DNA of 64,000 nt from Microbacterium sp. (GTDB taxonomy: Bacteria; Actinomycetota; Actinomycetes; Actinomycetales; Microbacteriaceae), in contig JARBUN010000014.1 of the NCBI GenBank assembly GCA_029239635.1, positions 23,174 through 87,173 on the forward strand, in the 5' to 3' direction. This document shows positions 56,700 through 64,000 of this stretch, in pieces. The notes below the pieces were generated by a model that was not told where the DNA came from, did no database searches, and was given only the letters and a program-made list of their open reading frames with translations. Made by a program: the position numbers and the translations under genes. The number at the start of each line of letters is the position of its first letter. Position 1 is the stretch's first letter.

Positions 56700-57737
56700 T
56701 CAGCGCGGACGCCGGATCTCGCGCCAGAGGTCGACCTCGTCGTCGTCGCCGCCCGCGCCCTCGCCGGTCGAGCGCCCCACGACCGTCACCGCCACCCCGT
56801 TGTGCGGAGACGTGCGGATGATCAGGCGCTCGGACACGGCCCCGCGCAGAACCTCGGCCAGTTCCGCGCGGATCGTCTGCAGTTCGGCGGCGTCGAGTCC
56901 GTCGAGACCACCCTCGTCGAAGAGGGAGACCGCGGCCCCCCGGCGCCGCGCCGCATCGATCTCGGCGCGCACACCCTGATCCAGCAGGCGGGGGCTGCGC
57001 AGTTCGTCGCGCAGGCTGTGCTCGGCCAAGCGCGCGGCCGTCCGCTCCGACGGACGGAGGTTGCCACCCGTCTCGATCACCCGGGAGAGGACGGGACCGG
57101 CGACGGCGAGCGCGCGCTGCACGTGGACACGGCGCTCGCGCTGCCGACCGCTCTGGGCCGCCTGCCACGCCGAGGCCGCCTGCTGCAGCTCGGAGAGCTG
57201 GACCGCGTCCTGGGCCGTGCGACGCAGGGCGATCGACATGAGCTGAGCGACGGACACCCACACGAGCGATCCGACGAGCCCGAGGCTCAGTGCCGAGACC
57301 GGACCGAGCCACACCGAGGCCGAGACCGCGAGCGCCGCCATACCGGTCCAGGCGACGATCGGCCGGTGACGGACCATGACGATCACCATCAGCGCCCCGA
57401 TTCCACCGATCACCCACGTGACGAACGGCTGGGTCCGTCCGTCGGGCGTGACCGCGAGGAAGGCGGCGTTCGGCACCACCGCCGACGCGACCAGAGCGAG
57501 CGCCGCAGCCCATCCCGGAAGGGACGACCGTTCGCCGGGCGTCGCGAGGGGGGTCGCCTGCGGACGCGATCCCGGCAGCAGGATCCACAACCACGTGACC
57601 GGGAGGTAGAGCACCAGCGCCGCGATGATCAGCCAGCCGTGCTCCACCGTCTCCGGGCTCGTCCAGAGCAGACCGCGAGCGGCGAGGTACGCCGTGAACG
57701 CCAGGGCGATCACCGAGAGCGCGGCGCGGACGGTCAC
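56700..57737 (-). CDS. Membrane protein downstream of a sensor kinase
   Basis: 345 residues: five or six membrane helices in the first 180 residues, then a cytoplasmic domain of about 160 (RRTAQDAVQLSELQQAASAWQAAQ coiled-coil-like, then ARRRGAAVSLFDEGGLDGLDAAELQTIRAELAEVLRGAV). I do not recognise it; the layout resembles a sensor kinase lacking the ATP-binding motifs. The start is GTG at 57737, overlapping the kinase stop by 4 bases, so it is probably an accessory of that two-component system. Confidence 0.72.
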   Translation of the reverse strand: MTVRAALSVIALAFTAYLAARGLLWTSPETVEHGWLIIAALVLYLPVTWLWILLPGSRPQATPLATPGERSSLPGWAAALALVASAVVPNAAFLAVTPDGRTQPFVTWVIGGIGALMVIVMVRHRPIVAWTGMAALAVSASVWLGPVSALSLGLVGSLVWVSVAQLMSIALRRTAQDAVQLSELQQAASAWQAAQSGRQRERRVHVQRALAVAGPVLSRVIETGGNLRPSERTAARLAEHSLRDELRSPRLLDQGVRAEIDAARRRGAAVSLFDEGGLDGLDAAELQTIRAELAEVLRGAVSERLIIRTSPHNGVAVTVVGRSTGEGAGGDDDEVDLWREIRRPR

Positions 57738-59005
57738 CAGCGGTCCCCGCTCTCCCACTCGAGCGTCACCGTCGTGCCGGCGGGACCCGACTCGATGTCG
57801 GAGCGTCCTCCGACCGCGGTCACGCGCGCGATGATCGACCCCCGGATGCCGAGACGGTCGGCCGGGATCGTGTCGAGGTCGAAGCCGTCGCCGGCGTCGC
57901 GCACCCGCACGACGATGCTTCCCGGATCGGTGTAGCCCGACACCTCGACCGACAGTCCCCTCGCCTCGGCGTGCTGCACGGCGTTGGCGACCGCCTGCAT
58001 GGCCGCGAGCGAGAGCGCCCGTGCGACCCGGCCCGGAACCCGGGGCGTCCCCTCCTGGATGCGGCGGCGGACCGCGAGGTCGACCCCGAGCTCGCGGGCC
58101 GCGGCTTCGATGTCGTCGGCGAGGCCGGCGGCATCCGTCGGCGCATCGCTTCCTTCGAGGGCGTCCTTCTCGGCGTTCGCCAATCGGGTCAGTGCCTCAC
58201 GCGCCATGCTCACGGCGAGTGTGCGTTCGCGGGGCGTCGAGGCCCGTTCCGCGGCGAGAAGCGCGCCCAGGACGCTGTCGTGCATGAGCGCGGCGACGGC
58301 CACGCGTTCGTTCTCGGTCGCCGCGGTGGCGGCCGCCTCCGCGTAGCTCGACACGGCCTGCGCGCGGGTCTCGTCGACGTGGGCGGCGATCGAGCGGTAC
58401 ATCCAGGTCAGGGTGACGAGAACGCTGCCGAGGATCAGGGCGAACGACACGTCGAGCGCGACCGGCACGGAGAACTCGCTTCGACCCCCGGCCTGGATCA
58501 GCCGCACCACGCCGAAGAGCACGGGGGCGGCGACGGTCCAGACGATCTGCAGCGACATCGGGAAAGCCACGACAGCGGCGACGGTCGCGACGTTGATGAG
58601 GTAGAAGATCCAGGGGTTCTCCAGCGGGGACGGCGGCGGTCCCCCGTCCGTGGCGAGGGGCCAGAGCGCCAGGGCGACGAGGAAGACGACCGCGAAGATC
58701 CCCGTGAACACGCGCGTGAACCGTCCGACCGCGCAGGCCACGATCATCGCGGCCAACGGCACGAACACGCCGACCGCCAGCGGGAGGTGCCAGCCGTCGC
58801 GCTCGTCGGCGCGTCCGAGAGCGGCGATGAGCGCCTGCGCACCGAGAGCGAGTGAAGCGGGGCCGACGAAGATGGTGAGGACGCGCTCGATGCGCTTCTG
58901 CGTGAACGAGCCCGGGTCGTCGCGCGATTCGCGCGAGTGCGGGATGCGCCCCCAGGCCTCCTCGAGAACCGTCCGCTGGGCCTCCGAACGGAGGTTGTCA
59001 GGCAT
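57734..59005 (-). CDS. Sensor histidine kinase, NarL-type partner
   Basis: 423 residues. About six membrane helices between 43 and 205, then a dimerisation region with His242 in AALMHDSVLGAL (the phospho-acceptor H-box of this family) and an ATP-binding domain with AVANAVQHAEARG (N-box), RVRDAGDGFDLD (G-box). No periplasmic sensing domain, so a membrane or intramembrane cue is likely. It would phosphorylate the response regulator whose gene overlaps it by 8 bases. Confidence 0.88.
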   Translation of the reverse strand: MPDNLRSEAQRTVLEEAWGRIPHSRESRDDPGSFTQKRIERVLTIFVGPASLALGAQALIAALGRADERDGWHLPLAVGVFVPLAAMIVACAVGRFTRVFTGIFAVVFLVALALWPLATDGGPPPSPLENPWIFYLINVATVAAVVAFPMSLQIVWTVAAPVLFGVVRLIQAGGRSEFSVPVALDVSFALILGSVLVTLTWMYRSIAAHVDETRAQAVSSYAEAAATAATENERVAVAALMHDSVLGALLAAERASTPRERTLAVSMAREALTRLANAEKDALEGSDAPTDAAGLADDIEAAARELGVDLAVRRRIQEGTPRVPGRVARALSLAAMQAVANAVQHAEARGLSVEVSGYTDPGSIVVRVRDAGDGFDLDTIPADRLGIRGSIIARVTAVGGRSDIESGPAGTTVTLEWESGDRW

Positions 59006-59663
59006 CGGTCCCGGCTTCGGGGGCGTCGTGCAGGATCCCGTCCTCCATCGCCCGCCGCAGCAGGTCGACCTTCGTCGGGGCGGGACGCCCGACCTCGACG
59101 TACTTCACGCGGACGCGGGTGATGTTCTCTTTCGCGGTGGAGTACGCCACACCCAGGCGATCGGCGACGGCCTTGAGCGGGAGGCCCGCCGCGTACAGCC
59201 GCAGGACCTCGCGCTCGCGCGCCGACAGCTGCGCGTCGGCGAATGCGCGGTCACCCTCGACGGCGCTGGCCCACTCGACGTTGTCGAGCAGCTCACCGCG
59301 CGCGACCGTCCCGATCGCGCCGAGCACCTCGTGCGTCGGCGACGACTTGCTCACGATGCCCGCGGCTCCGGCGGCGAGCGCCTCGCGAACGGCGGCCGGG
59401 CGATCGGCGACGCTGTGGATGATCACGCTCGACCCGTCGCGCACGACGCGGTCCACGTTCTCGGACACCGTGGTGCCGTCGCCGAGCGTGAGATCGAGCA
59501 CGACCACGTCGGCCGGGGACTGCACCGCGGCGCGCCGCCAATCGAGGTACGCCGCGACGTTCGCCCCCGAGAACACCACCTCGGTCGTGGAGGTCTGGGC
59601 GAGCGCCGCCTCGAGACCGAGACGAACCGACTCGTGATCATCGATGAGGGCGACGCGCGTCAT
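58998..59663 (-). CDS. LuxR-family (NarL-type) response regulator
   Basis: 221 residues. Receiver domain: RVALIDDHESVRLGLEAAL (Asp8/Asp9) and the phospho-acceptor Asp57 in VVVLDLTLGDG, Lys in IVSKSSPTHE. C-terminal helix-turn-helix: LSAREREVLRLYAAGLPLKAVADRLGVAYSTAKENITRVRVKY. First gene of the two-component operon. The ATG at 59663 follows TACGAT by 6 bases; the longer in-frame start at 59708 includes the promoter and is rejected. Confidence 0.92.
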   Translation of the reverse strand: MTRVALIDDHESVRLGLEAALAQTSTTEVVFSGANVAAYLDWRRAAVQSPADVVVLDLTLGDGTTVSENVDRVVRDGSSVIIHSVADRPAAVREALAAGAAGIVSKSSPTHEVLGAIGTVARGELLDNVEWASAVEGDRAFADAQLSAREREVLRLYAAGLPLKAVADRLGVAYSTAKENITRVRVKYVEVGRPAPTKVDLLRRAMEDGILHDAPEAGTDA

Positions 59664-59669
59664 CCCCTC

Positions 59670-59675
59670 ATCGTA
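59670..59675 (-). promoter_or_regulatory. -10 hexamer of the two-component operon
   Basis: TACGAT on the minus strand, exactly 6 bases before the ATG at 59663. Confidence 0.5.
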
Positions 59676-59723
59676 TCCGCGCGCCTCGCGCCCGCAGGGT
59701 CTGGACATCCCCCGACCGGCGGG

Positions 59724-60977
59724 TCATCGCTGAAGGACGACGACCGCTTCGACGTGATGGGTGTGCGGGAACAGATCGACTCCGTGGATGCCGTTCCGGG
59801 CGAGGTAGCCGTGCTCGGCGAAGATGGCCAGGTCCCGCGAGAGCGCGACGGGATCGCATGCCACGTAGGCCACCGTCGCCGGGGTGAGCGCCGCGATGCC
59901 CTCGACGACGTCGCGCCCGGCTCCCGCGCGCGGCGGGTCGAGCAGGACGACACCGCGGGCGAGACGCTCGCGTTCCCGCTCGGAGGCGTCGGCGGCGAGC
60001 GCGGCGACGAAGCGATCCGCTCGCGCGGTCTCGGCCCGGGCTCCGATCCACTCCGCCAGGTTCTCCCCGGCGTGCTCGGTGGCGCGCGGGTCGGACTCCA
60101 CGCTGAGGACGCGTGTCGACGCCCCGCCGAGCTGGGCGAGCGTCGCCGCGAACAGACCGACGCCCCCGTACAGGTCGAGGTGCAGACCGTCGGGGTCGAC
60201 GCCGCCGGCCGCGGTCAGCTCGTCGGCGACGAGAGCGGTGAGCGTCCGGGCCGCGAGGCGGTGCACCTGCCAGAACCCGCCCGCGTCGACGCGGAAGGTC
60301 CGCTCCCCCACGCGTTCCTCGACGACCTCGGGGGTCGGGCGCGAGCGCGAACCGTCGGGCCGGGGCAGGACGCGCACGCGCCCGTCGGCGGGCTGCACGA
60401 GGTCCAGATGACCGGGTTCCCCGCTGCGGACGGCGGCCGCGGCGCGTGCGACCTCGGTCGTGGCCAGCGGCGCATCGGGGGTTTCGATGACGCGGTGCGA
60501 GCGCGCGGCGTAGGCGCCGACACGGCCGTCCTCGTCGACGTGGAGACGGAGGCGCGTGCGCCAGCCCGTCCCGTCGGGGGTCTCGGGGTCATCGGAGGAT
60601 CCGGCCGGGCGCACGTCGACCGGCAGATCGAGGCGACCCACGCGTTCGAGTGCCTCCCGGATCACGCGCTCTTTCAGGCGGCGCTGGTGATCGAGGGAGA
60701 TGTGACCGAACTCCGCGCCGCCGGGGCGGTCCTCCGGGGCCACGTCGATGTCGGCCGCGGCCCACACGTGCCGCCGGCGCTCGGGTGCCGCGTCGAGCAC
60801 CTCGACGGCGTCGGCGCGCCAGAAGGACTTCTTCCGTGTGTCGGTGAGGCGCGCACGCACCCGCTCGCCGGGGAGCGTGTCGGGGACGAAGACCACGCGG
60901 CCCTCGTGCCGCCCCACGAACACCCCGCCGTGGGCGATGCCGGTGATGTCGAGATCGATGAGGTCGCCGTCGTGCAT
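59724..60977 (-). CDS. SAM-dependent RNA m5U methyltransferase (TrmA/RlmD-like)
   Basis: 417 residues. N-terminal TRAM-like RNA-binding part (DLDITGIAHGGVFVGRHEGRVVFVPDTLPGERV), then a methyltransferase domain with YGGVGLFAATLAQLGG (SAM site), VVLLDPPRAGAG and the nucleophilic cysteine in VAYVACDPVALSRDL. It methylates a uridine in tRNA or rRNA; the exact target cannot be read from sequence. The iron-sulfur cysteines of RlmD are absent, as in many actinobacterial homologues. ATG at 60977 is divergent from maf. Confidence 0.88.
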   Translation of the reverse strand: MHDGDLIDLDITGIAHGGVFVGRHEGRVVFVPDTLPGERVRARLTDTRKKSFWRADAVEVLDAAPERRRHVWAAADIDVAPEDRPGGAEFGHISLDHQRRLKERVIREALERVGRLDLPVDVRPAGSSDDPETPDGTGWRTRLRLHVDEDGRVGAYAARSHRVIETPDAPLATTEVARAAAAVRSGEPGHLDLVQPADGRVRVLPRPDGSRSRPTPEVVEERVGERTFRVDAGGFWQVHRLAARTLTALVADELTAAGGVDPDGLHLDLYGGVGLFAATLAQLGGASTRVLSVESDPRATEHAGENLAEWIGARAETARADRFVAALAADASERERERLARGVVLLDPPRAGAGRDVVEGIAALTPATVAYVACDPVALSRDLAIFAEHGYLARNGIHGVDLFPHTHHVEAVVVLQR

Positions 60978-61052
60978 TGTCCGAGCCTGTCACACGCGCC
61001 GGTGAGATCGCCGGGTCCGGTGGCTTCGAGGCGATCCGCGCACCGCGGTGAG

Positions 61053-61058
61053 TACCGT
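61053..61058 (+). promoter_or_regulatory. -10 hexamer of maf
   Basis: TACCGT ends exactly 6 bases before the ATG at 61065. Confidence 0.45.
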
Positions 61059-61064
61059 GGACGC

Positions 61065-61712
61065 ATGCGCGTGTGCTTGGCATCCACTTCTCCGGCCCGT
61101 CTGATGCTGCTGCGGCAGGCGGGGATCGAACCCGAGGCGCGGGCACCGCAGGTCGACGAAGAAGCCGTGGTCGCCGAGACCGAGGCGGCGGAGGGCCGGC
61201 GACTTCCGGCCCCCGAGCACGTCCTGCTGCTCGCGCGGCGGAAGGCCGCCGATGTCGCGCTCCGGCTCCGGGAGGAGGACCCCGCCTTCGACGGTGTGGT
61301 CATCGGCGGCGACTCGATGTTCGAGCTCGGCGACGAGATCCTGGGCAAGCCCTACACGCCCGAGGCCGCGACCGCGCGCTGGCGCGGGATGCGGGGGCGC
61401 ACGGGGGTGCTGCACTCCGGGCACAGCGTGTTCCGCCTCTCGCCCGGCATGGCGCCGACCGAGGCGCACGCGGTCGCGGAGGCGAGGGTGACCTTCGCCG
61501 CGGACGTGGACGACGACGAGATCGCCGCGTACGTCGCCAGCGGCGAGCCGCTGCTCGTGGCGGGGGCGTTCACCGTCGACAGCCTGGGCGGGGCCTTCAT
61601 CGAGCGGGTCGAGGGCGACCCGTCGACGGTCGTGGGGATGTCCCTCTCCACGGTGCGGCGGCTGGTCCGGGAACTCGGGGTGTCGTGGACCGACCTCTGG
61701 AACCGTTCGTAG
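61065..61712 (+). CDS. maf: Maf-family nucleoside triphosphate pyrophosphatase
   Basis: 215 residues. CLASTSPARLMLLRQAGI at the start, EEAVVAE, VIGGDSMFELGDEILGKPY with the catalytic Asp, and GAFTVDSLGGAFIERVEGDPSTVVGMSL. It hydrolyses non-standard nucleotides and limits division when in excess. It sits just before the carboxylase alpha subunit, an arrangement frequent in actinobacteria. Confidence 0.9.
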   Translation: MRVCLASTSPARLMLLRQAGIEPEARAPQVDEEAVVAETEAAEGRRLPAPEHVLLLARRKAADVALRLREEDPAFDGVVIGGDSMFELGDEILGKPYTPEAATARWRGMRGRTGVLHSGHSVFRLSPGMAPTEAHAVAEARVTFAADVDDDEIAAYVASGEPLLVAGAFTVDSLGGAFIERVEGDPSTVVGMSLSTVRRLVRELGVSWTDLWNRS

Positions 61713-61760
61713 GGTCTCACACACGTTTTTCGGCGTTTCTTGTCGAGGAGGGTCAAAAGG

Positions 61761-61783
61761 GAGGGGTACCCCCTCGCTAGGCT
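61761..61783 (+). promoter_or_regulatory. -10 hexamer and adjacent palindrome before the alpha-carboxylase gene
   Basis: TAGGCT (61778-61783) ends 6 bases before the ATG at 61790. Immediately upstream is a 6-bp inverted repeat, GAGGGG-TAC-CCCCTC (61761-61775), placed where a regulator could compete with RNA polymerase. It may simply be chance in GC-rich DNA. Confidence 0.45.
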
Positions 61784-61789
61784 GGGAGG

Positions 61790-63556
61790 ATGCCGAAGAT
61801 CGCCAAGGTCCTTGTCGCCAACCGCGGCGAGATCGCCGTCCGAGTCATCCGCGCCGCCCGTGATGCGGGCAAGGCCTCCGTCGCCGTCTACGCCGATCAG
61901 GACCGCGACGCCCTCCACACCCGCCTCGCCGACGAGGCGTACGCCCTCGACGGGGCGACCAGCGCCGACACCTACCTCTCGATCGAGAAGATCCTCTCGG
62001 TCGCCCGCCGCTCCGGTGCCGACGCCGTGCACCCCGGCTACGGCTTCCTCGCCGAGAACGCCGACTTCGCCCGCGCCGTGATCGGTGCCGGTCTCGTCTG
62101 GATCGGCCCCTCGCCCGATGCCATCGAGGCGCTGGGTGACAAGGTCACCGCGCGACACGTCGCCGAGAAGGTGGGCGCCCCTCTGGCACCCGGCACCCCC
62201 GGCCCCGTCTCGGGCGCCGACGAGGTCATCGCGTTCGCGAACGAGGTGGGCCTGCCGATCGCCATCAAGGCCGCGTACGGCGGCGGCGGACGCGGACTCA
62301 AGGTCGCGCGCGAACTCGACGAGGTCGCCGAGATGTTCGAGTCGGCCACGCGCGAGGCGGTCGCCGCCTTCGGTCGCGGGGAGTGCTTCGTCGAGAAGTA
62401 CCTCGACAAGCCGCGCCACGTCGAGACCCAGTGCCTGGCGGATGCCGCGGGGAACGTCGTCGTCGTGTCGACCCGCGACTGCTCGCTGCAGCGCCGCCAC
62501 CAGAAGCTGGTGGAGGAGGCCCCGGCCCCCTTCCTGACAGACGAGCAGAACGCGGTGCTGTACTCGGCATCCAAGGCCATCCTCAAGGAGGTCGGCTACG
62601 TCGGCGCGGGAACGTGCGAGTTCCTCATCGGCGCCGACGGGACCATCTCGTTCCTCGAGGTGAACACGCGGCTGCAGGTCGAGCACCCGGTGTCCGAGGA
62701 GGTCACCGGCATCGACCTGGTGCGCGAGCAGTTCCGCCTCGCCGAGGGCGAGGAGCTCGGCTACGACGATCCCGCCCCGACCGGTCACTCGATCGAGTTC
62801 CGCATCAACGGCGAGGACCCGGGTCGCAACTTCCTGCCGCAGCCCGGCCCCATCCACGTCTTCAAGACGTTCGGTGGTCCCGGCATCCGTCTCGACTCCG
62901 GTGTGACCGCGGGCGACAGCGTCTCCGGCGCCTTCGACTCGCTTCTCGCGAAGATCATCGTGACCGGTCGCGACCGCGCCGAGGCCCTCGAGCGCTCGCG
63001 TCGCGCCCTCGACGAGTTCGAGGTCGCCGGCATGCCCACCGTGCTCCCCTTCCACCGCAAGGTCGTCCGCGACCCCGCGTTCACCGCCGAGGACGGCCGG
63101 TTCGGCGTCTACACGCGCTGGATCGAGACCGAGTTCGTGAACGACATCCCCGCATGGGACGGGGAGCTCGAGGCCCCCGCACCCGAGGCCGGTCGACACA
63201 CCGTCGTCGTCGAGGTCGGCGGGAAGCGCCTCGAGGTCAGTCTTCCCGACCGCATCTCCGCGGCGGCGCCGCAGGTGGGCCGCCCCGCTGCTGCTCCCCC
63301 GTCGCGTCGCTCGCACGCGGCGTCGCCCGCGGCCGGGGCCACCGGCGATGCGGTGAAGTCGCCCATGCAGGCCACGATCGTCAAGATCGCCGTCGAAGAG
63401 GGCCAGCAGGTCGTCAAGGGCGACCTCGTCGTCGTGCTCGAGGCGATGAAGATGGAGCAGCCGATCCAAGCGCACAAGGACGGGACGGTCGCGGGTATCG
63501 ACGCGACCGCCGGCACGACGGTGTCGGCCGGTCACCAGCTGCTGCTGATCACCTGA
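61790..63556 (+). CDS. accA3: Acyl-CoA carboxylase alpha subunit (biotin carboxylase and biotin carrier)
   Basis: 588 residues. ATP-grasp biotin carboxylase domain (about 1-450): [86 protein letters not shown]. After an Ala/Pro-rich linker (about 490-512) comes the biotinyl domain, biotinylated on Lys554 in [10 protein letters not shown]. It makes carboxybiotin for the beta subunit and is the expected target of BirA. Such actinobacterial alpha subunits serve several beta subunits. A hairpin terminator follows. Confidence 0.95.
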   Translation: MPKIAKVLVANRGEIAVRVIRAARDAGKASVAVYADQDRDALHTRLADEAYALDGATSADTYLSIEKILSVARRSGADAVHPGYGFLAENADFARAVIGAGLVWIGPSPDAIEALGDKVTARHVAEKVGAPLAPGTPGPVSGADEVIAFANEVGLPIAIKAAYGGGGRGLKVARELDEVAEMFESATREAVAAFGRGECFVEKYLDKPRHVETQCLADAAGNVVVVSTRDCSLQRRHQKLVEEAPAPFLTDEQNAVLYSASKAILKEVGYVGAGTCEFLIGADGTISFLEVNTRLQVEHPVSEEVTGIDLVREQFRLAEGEELGYDDPAPTGHSIEFRINGEDPGRNFLPQPGPIHVFKTFGGPGIRLDSGVTAGDSVSGAFDSLLAKIIVTGRDRAEALERSRRALDEFEVAGMPTVLPFHRKVVRDPAFTAEDGRFGVYTRWIETEFVNDIPAWDGELEAPAPEAGRHTVVVEVGGKRLEVSLPDRISAAAPQVGRPAAAPPSRRSHAASPAAGATGDAVKSPMQATIVKIAVEEGQQVVKGDLVVVLEAMKMEQPIQAHKDGTVAGIDATAGTTVSAGHQLLLIT

Positions 63557-63568
63557 CACCCCGCACCC

Positions 63569-63605
63569 CGACGGCGCCGCACTCCCCCGGGGTGCGGCGC
63601 CGTCG
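63569..63605 (+). terminator. Hairpin terminator after the alpha-carboxylase gene
   Basis: A 14-bp perfect stem (63569-63582 with 63592-63605) and 9-base loop, 12 bases after the stop codon. Confidence 0.75.
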
Positions 63606-63622
63606 TCGTCCGCGGCCAGACA

Positions 63623-63698
63623 GCCGGAGGAAACGCTCCGGCGCGGAGGACGGTGCCGTCCTCGGTCCAAGCCGGAGGAAACGCTCCGGCGCGGAGGA
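63623..63698 (+). repeat. Two direct 28-bp repeats, each internally palindromic
   Basis: Identical 28-base copies at 63623-63650 and 63671-63698, 48 bases apart. Each contains GCCGGAG-GAAACG-CTCCGGC, a 7-bp hairpin. They lie in the 386-base gap between the carboxylase gene and the edge of the next gene. Confidence 0.75.
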
Positions 63699-63735
63699 AA
63701 CGCCGGCAGACGGCGTTTCCACCTCGGCGCAGCGT

Positions 63736-63855
63736 TTACTCCCGGGCGTGCGCGGGGCGGCGAGCCAGCCGGCGGTTGCTCCCGGGCGCGCGCGAGGCAT
63801 TGAGCCAGCTGGCGATTACTCCCCGGCGCGCCCGCGGCGGCGAACCGGCTGGATG
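63736..63855 (+). repeat. Three tandem 40-bp degenerate repeats
   Basis: Units begin at 63736, 63776 and 63816, each opening TTACTCCCGGGCG or a one- to two-base variant and continuing with GAGCCAGCCGGC-like sequence. The period of 40 is not a multiple of three and there are no spacers, so they are neither coding nor CRISPR. Confidence 0.75.
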
Positions 63856-63866
63856 TGGGGCGGGAC

Positions 63867-63920
63867 GGATGCCGGGCGGCGGCGACGCCGAAGGGGCGGA
63901 CGCCGTGAGCCCCGGCATCC
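63867..63920 (-). terminator. Long-stem inverted repeat after the edge gene
   Basis: GGATGCCGGG (63867-63876) pairs with CCCGGCATCC (63911-63920) across a GC-rich loop of 34 bases. It lies 22 bases after the stop of the minus-strand edge gene and could end its transcript. Confidence 0.4.
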
Positions 63921-63942
63921 GGGAACGCGGTGTCGGACGGGG

Positions 63943-64000
63943 TCAGTCCTCGCCGGGGTCGTCGCGGTCGACGATGTGCATCGCGCGCGCGGCGTCGGTG
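63943..64000 (-). CDS. C-terminal end of a gene running off the window
   Basis: The last 18 codons and a TGA stop of a minus-strand frame, ending MHIVDRDDPGED. The short acidic tail fits a real protein end, but too little is visible to name it. Confidence 0.35.
   Translation of the reverse strand, partial: TDAARAMHIVDRDDPGED

Noticed and set aside
63623..63855. CRISPR-like array
   Set aside because: The repeats are few, the 40-bp units are contiguous without unique spacers, and there are no cas genes.

Overview
The window is GC-rich (about 70%) actinobacterial DNA. Protein content points to Microbacteriaceae, most likely a Microbacterium-like organism: a WhiB/DUF3499/ManA neighbourhood, actinobacterial acyl-CoA carboxylase genes, a fused RmlC-RmlD, and a galactofuran toolkit (GlfT1, GlfT2, Glf). 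Most of the DNA (about 6.9-49 kb) is one surface-glycan biosynthesis and export region, flanked by housekeeping genes.

Layout. 1-6.8 kb: DUF3499, a metallopeptidase-family ORF whose 3' end is damaged, a DUF5719 protein, a very large glycosyltransferase-membrane protein, whiB and manA. 6.9-17.3 kb: two tandem ligase/polymerase-like membrane proteins, glfT2, glfT1, an ABC exporter (wzt/wzm), an acyltransferase with an SGNH domain, and glf. This set resembles the mycobacterial galactan machinery. 17.4-30.4 kb: a GT-C-like membrane protein, overlapping glycosyltransferase genes with a flippase (two of the genes broken), UDP-xylose synthase, a 758-residue glycosyltransferase, GtrA and a GtrB-like transferase. 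30.5-42.8 kb: three WbpB/E/D-like nucleotide-sugar genes, a second ABC exporter with a Wzt-type C-terminal domain, two tandem RgpF-type rhamnan proteins, rmlA, rmlB and rmlCD. 42.8-49.9 kb: a large membrane protein, a secreted FG-GAP repeat protein with a lipoprotein gene just upstream, and two glycosyltransferases. 50-64 kb: a damaged LCP gene, purE, purK, a PH-domain membrane protein, birA, the acyl-CoA carboxylase genes (beta, epsilon and biotin-carrying alpha) split by a two-component system, an rRNA/tRNA methyltransferase and maf, then a repeat-rich gap and the edge of another gene.

How they work together. ManA, RmlABCD, UXS, Glf and WbpB/E/D-like enzymes make activated sugars. GlfT1/GlfT2, RgpF-type and family 2/4 transferases build lipid-linked chains. 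Two ABC exporters and a Wzx-type flippase move them out. O-antigen-ligase-like, SGNH-acyltransferase and LCP proteins would polymerise, decorate or attach them. BirA biotinylates the acyl-CoA carboxylase alpha subunit encoded nearby.

Two window-wide patterns stand out. First, many first-of-operon genes have a TANNNT-like hexamer ending only 6-8 bases before the start codon, the arrangement expected for leaderless mRNAs; I used it to choose several starts. Second, at least six sites (about 850, 19,730, 22,857, 50,716, 50,934 and 54,653) look like short deletions inside otherwise well-conserved genes, five of them ending reading frames. That many lesions in 64 kb suggests assembly or consensus errors at least as much as real gene decay. 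No tRNA, rRNA, CRISPR, phage or insertion sequence was found.
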